The notes beneath the pieces were generated by a model. That model made no database searches and was not told where the DNA came from. It worked only from the letters and a program-made list of their open reading frames with translations. Positions 6,839 to 11,495 of a stretch of DNA of 11,495 nt are shown piece after piece. Source of the stretch: JAXHUE01 sp034189655 (GTDB taxonomy: Bacteria; Chloroflexota; Dehalococcoidia; E44-bin15); NCBI GenBank assembly GCA_034189655.1, contig JAXHUE010000039.1, positions 1 to 11,495 on the forward strand, given 5' to 3'. The position numbers and the translations under genes were made by a program. The stretch's first letter is position 1. Each line of letters begins with the position of its first letter.

Positions 6839-7360
6839 TCACGATGCCTGCTTCAACCTGATGCTCAACGTGTTTATCGCGCCCAGCGAGAACTGCCGTA
6901 CCAGGGGCACGGCGATGTAGGTGGTGGACCCGGGCTCGATGTCCACCTCGCGCACCACCCGGTTGTGGGGTTTATCATTTATGTCAACATCGACCTCTAC
7001 CCGCTGCGGGCAGTCATCGTCGTTGCTGACCTTCACCATGACGCCGCTCACCTTGTCGATGGCCTTCATCGACCGCGCCCCCTCCCCGTCCTTCCTGGAG
7101 GCATACACCAGGCGGTAGTCGTTGACCATCACCGAGGGGGTATTGATGATCTTGCTCTTGAGCCGGTGCACCCGGGGCTTCCTGGTGACCACGACCACCG
7201 TGGACGCGCCGAGGGCGATCCCGCCGGCGACGATGGCCGGCCAGACATAGTTTCCCTCCCTTATCATGAGCCCGATGACGAAGCCATAGCCCACCACCGC
7301 CACCGCCAGCAGTATCATGGGGACTACAGCGATGCCGACTCTTCTCGATTCCGCACTCAT
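6839..7360 (-). CDS. Membrane-anchored protein of unknown function, two N-terminal TM helices
   Basis: I do not recognise this 173-aa protein. A short basic N-terminus (MSAESRRVG) leads into TM1 (about 8-31), then the MIREGNYVW turn, TM2 (about 38-58), a basic stop (TRKPRVHRLKSK), and a hydrophilic, probably beta-rich domain (about 70-173) with many valines and acidic pairs such as VEVDVDIND and REVDIEPGST. Either topology is possible; the positive-inside rule puts both termini on the cytoplasmic side, making the beta domain cytosolic. The ATG at 7360 has GGGGGGAGGG 4 nt upstream. It lies between two genes for exported proteins in one direction, 88 bp after the first and 32 bp before the DUF2341 gene's ATG, so it may help anchor, assemble or sense them. 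That role is inferred from context only. Confidence 0.75.
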   Translation of the reverse strand: MSAESRRVGIAVVPMILLAVAVVGYGFVIGLMIREGNYVWPAIVAGGIALGASTVVVVTRKPRVHRLKSKIINTPSVMVNDYRLVYASRKDGEGARSMKAIDKVSGVMVKVSNDDDCPQRVEVDVDINDKPHNRVVREVDIEPGSTTYIAVPLVRQFSLGAINTLSIRLKQAS

Positions 7361-7448
7361 CGAACCCTCCCCCCAGGCCTATCGGGGGCACCATGGCACG
7401 GGACGACCCCCACGGCCAGTGAAGCGCACGCCCAACCGCCGCGGCGGC

Positions 7449-7916
7449 CTAGCTGGTCTCATACAGGACGATGTGGATGGTGGCGATGGTGGCCGAGGTG
7501 ACACCGCTCAAGGACAGGGTCACCGTGGTGGTGGAGGAAGCGCCGAAGGTGGCCTCCGCCGACCTCACCGAGTCCAGCTCGGTGAACGAGCCGTTGTACA
7601 CCGAGACCTCCACCATGCCGTCGTGGGCACTGCTATCGCCGTTGGCCACATACACCTCGATAGCGGTGATGTCGCTCATGTCGCTGTCGAAGATGAGCTT
7701 GTAGCCGGGGAAGTACGTCGGCTTTGTCTGGTCCACTGAGAGGTTCGCGGCATCGGTGATGGTGGTATTTGCGGGATACATCCCGGTGGTCCCGCTCACC
7801 CCCAGGGGGTTGGAGGAGAGGGCAAAGGCAGCGCCGACGCCAGCGATGAGCAGAATGAGCGCCACCTGCACCCACACCATAGTGTGCAGCCATACCCGTC
7901 TCTTAAAGAACATCAT
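7449..7916 (-). CDS. Small secreted protein of unknown function, first gene of the surface unit
   Basis: The 155-aa product has a basic start (MMFFKRR), a hydrophobic segment (about 11-33) and an alanine-rich end (AAFALSSN) resembling a signal peptidase I site. The mature ~120 residues are rich in S, T, V and D and alternate like beta strands. I see no cysteines, catalytic motif or pilin-type cleavage site. ATG 7916 was chosen because AGGAG (7928-7924) lies 7 nt upstream; GTG 7922 is too close to that site, and ATG 7913 is also possible. The gene follows a strong intrinsic terminator by 26 nt, so its expression probably depends on read-through. The AFALS cleavage-site region recurs in the DUF2341 protein, hinting at shared export. 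Function is unknown; a surface structural subunit is a guess. Confidence 0.8.
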   Translation of the reverse strand: MMFFKRRVWLHTMVWVQVALILLIAGVGAAFALSSNPLGVSGTTGMYPANTTITDAANLSVDQTKPTYFPGYKLIFDSDMSDITAIEVYVANGDSSAHDGMVEVSVYNGSFTELDSVRSAEATFGASSTTTVTLSLSGVTSATIATIHIVLYETS

Positions 7917-7942
7917 CTCCACGCTCCTCTATATAGTGCTCT

Positions 7943-7976
7943 AAAAAAATAAAAACCGACCTTAGTGGTCGGTTTT
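7943..7976 (-). terminator. Strong intrinsic terminator in the leader of the surface unit (attenuator candidate)
   Basis: On the minus strand, AAAACCGACC (7976-7967) pairs perfectly with GGTCGGTTTT (7961-7952) around an ACTAA loop, followed by T, A and seven T. No minus-strand gene ends upstream of it; it lies between a minus-strand promoter candidate (8176-8148) and the start codon at 7916. It therefore either ends a small RNA or attenuates the surface-gene transcript. In the plus direction the hairpin has no U tract beyond the stem. Confidence 0.85.
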
Positions 7977-8141
7977 GCCAGTAGCTCCGCGAGGCCCAGG
8001 CAACCACGTTACAGGCCCCGCCTCCTCGCCCCCATCAGAAAAAAAAAGACTTACCCTATCAGCGTCGCTCTCTCTGCTCTGGGCCCCACGACCAGGGCCC
8101 CCGTGCCAACTCCCCACAGATACCAGATTTTTACGAAATAT
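7943..8141 (-). ncRNA. Structured leader RNA or small RNA upstream of the surface unit
   Basis: If the minus-strand promoter at 8176-8148 is used, transcription starts near 8141 and gives about 200 nt ending in the terminator. Visible structure: hairpin GGGCCC-TGGTCGTG-GGGCCC (8100-8081); a run of nine T (8047-8039) without a good stem before it; a longer helix GCGAGG-AGGC / GCCT-ggg-CCTCGC (8029-7989) with a 3-nt bulge and an 18-nt loop; then the terminator. The hairpin loop TGGTCG (8094-8089) is complementary to CGACCA (7971-7966) in the terminator. I could not match it to T-box, TPP, cobalamin, c-di-GMP, SRP or 6S RNA. The 5' end is only predicted. Confidence 0.45.
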
Positions 8142-8147
8142 TATAGA

Positions 8148-8176
8148 CTATTATCACAATTTCATACTTTTGTCAA
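8148..8176 (-). promoter_or_regulatory. Minus-strand promoter candidate for the leader RNA and surface unit
   Basis: On the minus strand a perfect TTGACA (8176-8171) is followed after 17 nt by TAATAG (8153-8148), which is preceded by TGA in the extended -10 position. A perfect TATAAT follows at 8145-8140 but lacks a -35 at normal spacing. A second TTGACA lies at 8188-8183. The exact element used is uncertain, but the -35 match in the AT-rich core is strong. Confidence 0.5.
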
Positions 8177-8181
8177 CCCCT

Positions 8182-8210
8182 TTGTCAATTTTGTTGCCAT
8201 TTGATATCAT
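8182..8210 (+). promoter_or_regulatory. Distal rel promoter candidate (P1)
   Basis: TTGTCA (8182-8187), 17-nt spacer, TATCAT (8205-8210): five of six matches in each hexamer. The predicted start is near 8217, giving a leader of about 94 nt to the rel ATG. Its -35 region overlaps a -35-like TTGACA of the opposing strand, so the divergent promoters may interfere with each other. Confidence 0.6.
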
Positions 8211-8255
8211 TTTAACCCACCAGGCCGGGCCCACCACCCACCCCGCCCAGGGCGA

Positions 8256-8285
8256 TTGCCAGGGCGGCCACTGTTGCAGTATACT
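8256..8285 (+). promoter_or_regulatory. Proximal rel promoter candidate (P2)
   Basis: TTGCCA (8256-8261), 18-nt spacer, TATACT (8280-8285): again five of six matches in each hexamer. The predicted start near 8292 would place the AAAGG ribosome-binding site (8298-8302) almost at the mRNA 5' end. It could work with P1 as a tandem promoter. Confidence 0.55.
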
Positions 8286-8310
8286 GGGGAGTTGGTCAAA
8301 GGTAACCGCA

Positions 8311-10467
8311 ATGGACAATCACGACGATATAAGGGGTCTCATCGACAAGGCGCAGCAGTACCTGCCCAGCTCCCAGCTGGCCCACCTGCAGGCAGCCTAC
8401 GAGTTCGCCGCCGCGGCATACCAGGCACAAGGTATCCGCGCCGAGGACCGGCTGGACCATTGCCTGCGCACCGCGGTGACGGTGGCCGAGCTCCAGCTCG
8501 ATGTCAACTGCATCACCGCCGCCCTGCTCCACGACGTGGCGGAGCACTGCGGGGTGAGCAGTGCCCAGATCGAGGAGCGGTTCGGCGCCGACATCGCCAG
8601 GCTCGTCGAGGGGGTGAGCCGGCTGAGCCGCATATCGTGGATGGTGCCCGGGGAGCAACGGGCCAAGAAGGGCACCAGCGACGCCGAGGCCCAGGCCGAG
8701 TCCCTGCGCCGCATGCTCATGGCCATGGCCGAGGACGTAAGGGTGGTGTTCATCAAGCTCGCCGACAGGCTCTGCCTGATGCGCACCATCGACCGCATGC
8801 CGCCGCAGAAGCGCCGCGCCATCGCCGAGGAGACCATGGAGATATACGCCCCGGTGGCCCACCGCCTGGGGATCTGGGAGATAAAGTGGCAGCTTGAGGA
8901 CAAGTCCTTCCACGTCCTGGAGCCCAGGCAGTACCGGGAGATCGTCAAGATGGTCAAGGGCAAGCGGCGGGAGCGGGAGGACTACATCGCCAGGGTGACC
9001 GAGATGCTGGAGCAGGAGCTGGGGAGGGCAGGGATATCGGCCGAGGTGAGCGGGCGTCCCAAGAACATCTACAGCATATACCGCAAGATGGTGAAGTACG
9101 CCGCCCAGGGCAAGGACGTGAACGAGATATACGACCTCTTCGGCCTGCGCGTCCTGGTGAACGGGGTGCAGGACTGCTACCGGGCGCTGGGGGTGATCCA
9201 CAGCCTGTGGCACCCCATCCCCGACAAGTTCGACGACTACATCGCCAACCCGCGGGAGGGGGTATACCAGTCGCTGCACACCGCGGTGATGTACGAGGGC
9301 ACCACCCCCCTGGAGGTGCAGATACGCACCCACGAGATGCACCGCGTCGCCGAGTACGGCATCGCCGCCCACTGGCGCTACGAGGAGGGGGGGAAGCGGG
9401 ACCCCCGCTTCGAGGAGAAGATCGCGGTGCTGCGCCAGCTCCTGGAGTGGTACCAGGACATCGGCGGCGCCGAGTTCCTCGACTCCATGCGCACCGACGT
9501 GTTCGGAGACCGGGTGTTCGTCTACACCCCCAAGGGCGATATCAAGGACATGCCCGCCAACTCCACGCCGCTGGACTTCGCCTACCGCATCCACACCGAC
9601 CTGGGACACCGCTGCATCGGGGCCAAGGTGAACGGGAGGATGATCCCCCTCACCTACCACCTGCAGAACGGCGATACCGTGGAGATCCTGGCCACCAAGG
9701 CCGACCGCGGCCCCAGCCGCGACTGGCTCAACCATGACCTGGGCTACATCACCACCTCTCACGCACGGGAGAAGGTGCGCCAGTGGTTCCGCCGCCAGGA
9801 GCGGGCGGAGAACATCCAGCGGGGCAGGGAGCTCCTGGAGAAGGAGCTCAGGCGCATCGGGGTATCGCTGTCAGAGGAGGAGCTCGCCGACCTGTTCAAG
9901 CGCGATAGCGCCGAGGACTTCCTGGCCGCCGTCGGCTCCGGCGACATAAGCACCCACCACATCGCATCCAAGCTCGCCGTGCAGCAGGAGCGCGCGCAGG
10001 TCCCGCTCACGGCGCCGCGGCAGCAGAGGGCGGCGGCGATCGAGGTGATGGGGGTAGGCGACCTGCTCACCCACATCGCGCCCTGTTGCCATCCCATGCC
10101 CGGCGATGAGATAATCGGCTATGTCACCCGCACCAAGGGGATAAGCGTACACTGCAGGGACTGCCCCAACGTGGCCAACCTCGAAGACAAGGAGCGCCTC
10201 ATCAGGGTGGAGTGGGGGTCAACCGACCAGTACTATTCCGCCTCCGTCCGCATCGAGGCCTGGGACCGCGTGGGGCTGCTCAGGGACATATCGTCCGTCG
10301 TGGCCGAGGACAGGGTGAACATCACCGCGGTGAGCACCAAGGACCACGACGACCAGACCATCTCGATCCTGCTCACCCTGGAGACCAAGGGCATTCAGCA
10401 GCTCAGCAGGCTGCTCACCAGGCTCGAGAGGGTGAGGGGCGTCATGAGCGTGAACCGCGAGGGGTAA
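8311..10467 (+). CDS. rel: RelA/SpoT-family (p)ppGpp synthetase/hydrolase
   Basis: The 718-aa long RSH enzyme makes, and may degrade, (p)ppGpp in the stringent response. Domains in order: HD hydrolase (about 30-190), synthetase (about 235-360; GRPKNIYSIYRKM, acidic D275 in EIYDLFGLR, KFDDYIANPREGVYQSLHTAV, E335 in EVQIRT), TGS (about 400-462), a conserved-cysteine region (CCHPMPGDEIIGY ... HCRDCPN, about 592-620) and C-terminal ACT (about 644-716). The hydrolase keeps the expected metal ligands (H50, H74, D75, D152) and E78. However, it has H79 where family members usually have Asp, L156 where HNMRT has Asn, and lacks the usual SGEPYI-HP entry. ATG 8311 has AAAGG 8 nt upstream; the open frame extends to 7975 only through promoter sequence. 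rpsT follows after 21 bp. Confidence 0.96.
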   Translation: MDNHDDIRGLIDKAQQYLPSSQLAHLQAAYEFAAAAYQAQGIRAEDRLDHCLRTAVTVAELQLDVNCITAALLHDVAEHCGVSSAQIEERFGADIARLVEGVSRLSRISWMVPGEQRAKKGTSDAEAQAESLRRMLMAMAEDVRVVFIKLADRLCLMRTIDRMPPQKRRAIAEETMEIYAPVAHRLGIWEIKWQLEDKSFHVLEPRQYREIVKMVKGKRREREDYIARVTEMLEQELGRAGISAEVSGRPKNIYSIYRKMVKYAAQGKDVNEIYDLFGLRVLVNGVQDCYRALGVIHSLWHPIPDKFDDYIANPREGVYQSLHTAVMYEGTTPLEVQIRTHEMHRVAEYGIAAHWRYEEGGKRDPRFEEKIAVLRQLLEWYQDIGGAEFLDSMRTDVFGDRVFVYTPKGDIKDMPANSTPLDFAYRIHTDLGHRCIGAKVNGRMIPLTYHLQNGDTVEILATKADRGPSRDWLNHDLGYITTSHAREKVRQWFRRQERAENIQRGRELLEKELRRIGVSLSEEELADLFKRDSAEDFLAAVGSGDISTHHIASKLAVQQERAQVPLTAPRQQRAAAIEVMGVGDLLTHIAPCCHPMPGDEIIGYVTRTKGISVHCRDCPNVANLEDKERLIRVEWGSTDQYYSASVRIEAWDRVGLLRDISSVVAEDRVNITAVSTKDHDDQTISILLTLETKGIQQLSRLLTRLERVRGVMSVNREG

Positions 10468-10488
10468 AAGGCAGAGGAGGTAGACACT

Positions 10489-10779
10489 GTGAGCAGCAAG
10501 GAATCAGCGAAGAAGGCAGCCAAGGTGGCGCAGGCCAAGGCGGAGCGCAACAAGCCAGTCCGCAGCTCGGTGAAGACCTACGTCACCAGGGCGAGGGGTT
10601 TGATAGCCGCCGGCGAGCTGGATGCCGCACAGGAGGCAGTGCAGCAGGCGTCCATCGCCCTGGACAAGGCGGCGCAGAAGGGGGTCATCCACCCCAACAA
10701 CGCCTCCCGCCGCAAGTCGCGCCTCCAGAGGCGCCTAAACGAGGCGCTCGCCGCCCAGGCCCAGGTGCCGCAGCAGTAA
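10489..10779 (+). CDS. rpsT: 30S ribosomal protein S20
   Basis: The 96-aa, very basic and alanine-rich protein binds 16S rRNA in the small subunit. Family features: the N-terminal SAKKAAKVAQAKAERNKPVRSS region, SVKTYVTRAR, and the C-terminal helix with KGVIHPNNASRRKSRLQRRLNEA. The C-terminus (ALAAQAQVPQQ) is slightly longer than usual. The GTG start at 10489 has GAGGAGG 8 nt upstream, a strong site. It starts 21 bp after the rel stop codon, in the same direction and without a visible promoter between, so it is probably cotranscribed with rel. No U-tract terminator is seen after it; 10780-10919 holds only GC-rich short palindromes and a GGCGGGCC direct repeat. Confidence 0.96.
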   Translation: MSSKESAKKAAKVAQAKAERNKPVRSSVKTYVTRARGLIAAGELDAAQEAVQQASIALDKAAQKGVIHPNNASRRKSRLQRRLNEALAAQAQVPQQ

Positions 10780-10919
10780 GCGGGCCCGGGCTCGGTCCCG
10801 GTCGTCGCCACCCTCTCCAACCGCCTGCCGCCCGCGGCCTCGCGGGGCCACCCCGTGCCGTCGGCGGGCCGATGGCGGGCCGTCCCCGGCCACAGGAGAC
10901 CACCCCCCCACGAGAGGTC

Positions 10920-10948
10920 TTGACAAAAACGCCCATATGTGCTACATA
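10920..10948 (+). promoter_or_regulatory. lexA promoter
   Basis: A perfect TTGACA (10920-10925), 17-nt spacer and TACATA (10943-10948). The predicted start near 10955 lies at the edge of the LexA operator, so bound LexA would cover the initiation site. Confidence 0.65.
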
Positions 10949-10956
10949 TTGTGGGA

Positions 10957-10968
10957 GAACATAGGTTC
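10957..10968. promoter_or_regulatory. LexA operator (SOS box)
   Basis: GAAC-ATAG-GTTC, a perfect inverted repeat of the GAAC-N4-GTTC type known from LexA of Gram-positive-like lineages. It sits between the lexA -10 and the ribosome-binding site (GGAGG, 10969-10973), the expected place for autorepression. I saw no other copy in a gene leader within the window. Confidence 0.85.
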
Positions 10969-10980
10969 GGAGGTCCCCCG

Positions 10981-11495
10981 GTGAGAGAGCTTTCCCCCAA
11001 GCAGGTGCGCATCCTGGAGTTCACCAGGGCCTTCCTCGACGAGCGCGGCTACTCCCCCAGCATCCGCGATATCCAGGGCGGGTGCGACATAAGCTCCACG
11101 TCGGTGGTGGAGTACAACCTGCGCATCCTGGAGCGCGAGGGCCACATCCAGCGCGACCTGTCGGTGGCCCGCGGCATCAGGCTGCAGCGCCCCCGCAGCG
11201 TGCGCGTGCCCGTCATCGGGGCCATCGCCGCCGGCGAGCCCATCCCGGTGCCCACCGCCGATACCTGGAGCACCCACGCCACGGACTGGGTAGAGCTCCC
11301 CGCGGAGCTGGTACCGGGCCCAGACGGCGTCTACGCCCTCCAGGTGAAGGGCTCTTCGATGATCGATGCCTTCATCGTAGATGGCGACCTGGTGCTCATG
11401 GAGCAGGCCGCCACCGCCGACAACGGGGACATGGTGGCCGCCTGGCTCAAGGAGGAGCGGGAGGCCACCTTGAAGCGGTTCTACCTGGAGGAGGG
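10981..11495 (+). CDS. lexA: LexA repressor, 3' end beyond the window
   Basis: The SOS-response repressor and self-cleaving peptidase; 171 codons are visible with no stop before the right edge. It has an N-terminal winged-helix DNA-binding domain (SPKQVRILEF ... DISSTSVVEYNLRILEREGHI, about 5-56), a linker, the Ala-Gly cleavage site at 84-85 (IGAIAAGEPI), the catalytic serine S126 in KGSSMIDAF, and the general-base lysine K165 in EATLKRF. The GTG start at 10981 follows GGAGG by 7 nt. The SOS box immediately upstream indicates autorepression, relieved when RecA filaments stimulate cleavage. Comparison with usual family length (about 200-230 aa) suggests that only a few tens of residues or fewer are missing. 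Confidence 0.95.
   Translation, partial: MRELSPKQVRILEFTRAFLDERGYSPSIRDIQGGCDISSTSVVEYNLRILEREGHIQRDLSVARGIRLQRPRSVRVPVIGAIAAGEPIPVPTADTWSTHATDWVELPAELVPGPDGVYALQVKGSSMIDAFIVDGDLVLMEQAATADNGDMVAAWLKEEREATLKRFYLEE

Noticed and set aside
7361..7448. Promoter or terminator between the first two surface genes
   Set aside because: The gap has GC-rich palindromes (CCGCC-GC-GGCGG and a CCATGG centre) but no U tract and no -10/-35 pair.
8039..8047. Second intrinsic terminator at the nine-T run on the minus strand
   Set aside because: Only a 3-bp GAC/GTC stem precedes the run, so there is no adequate hairpin.
7988..8100. ZTP (pfl) riboswitch in the leader, because of GGTCGTG and GCCTGGGC fragments
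   Set aside because: The fragments are short, lie inside helices of a different layout and lack the rest of the conserved core. I do not consider the match real.
7975..8310. Upstream extension of the rel reading frame
   Set aside because: It runs through the AT-rich promoter region and the antisense leader, has no family similarity that I can see, and ATG 8311 has a good ribosome-binding site.
10780..10919. Terminator or small RNA between rpsT and lexA
   Set aside because: It has only short GC palindromes and a GGCGGGCC repeat, with no U tract and no convincing extended fold.

Overview
The window looks like chromosomal DNA of a GC-rich bacterium, most plausibly a Chloroflexota (Dehalococcoidia-like) lineage. 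The basis is indirect: bacterial housekeeping genes (prfA, prmC, hisS, rel, rpsT, lexA), sigma70-type promoters, a GAAC-N4-GTTC type LexA operator, an NLPY variant in PrmC, and a rel / hisS / prfA / prmC neighbourhood that I recall from Dehalococcoidia but could not check here.

Layout. Positions 1-8176 are read almost entirely on the minus strand, and from about 8182 onward everything is on the plus strand. From right to left on the minus strand: (a) a three-gene cell-surface unit, 7916 down to 4479. It encodes a small secreted protein, a two-TM protein with an exported-looking domain, and a secreted DUF2341/LamG-like protein containing an 875-bp tandem duplication. (b) hisS from its own promoter, followed by a three-TM protein resembling Pycsar/SLATT-type membrane effectors and a small acidic protein. 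(c) prfA-prmC, translationally coupled through a TTGA overlap. (d) tRNA-Ala(TGC) at the left edge. On the plus strand: rel (bifunctional-type ppGpp synthetase/hydrolase with an altered hydrolase pocket), rpsT directly behind it, and lexA, which has an SOS box in its own leader and runs off the right edge.

The largest gene-free stretch (7917-8310) is a divergent control region with an AT-rich core. It holds two candidate rel promoters. On the opposite strand a candidate promoter would produce a roughly 200-nt leader RNA with two stem-loops and a strong intrinsic terminator ending 26 nt before the first surface gene. This is the best candidate for an undescribed regulatory element: an attenuator or riboswitch-like leader controlling a surface-protein operon. 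The apical loop of one hairpin is complementary over 6 nt to the 5' arm of the terminator, which suggests a possible antitermination contact.

How the genes work together: most of the window serves translation and its control (Ala-tRNA, His-tRNA charging, release factor and its methyltransferase, S20, ppGpp) plus the SOS regulator. The surface unit lies between rel and hisS like an accessory insertion. The membrane-effector-like gene behind hisS has no visible cyclase partner in the window.
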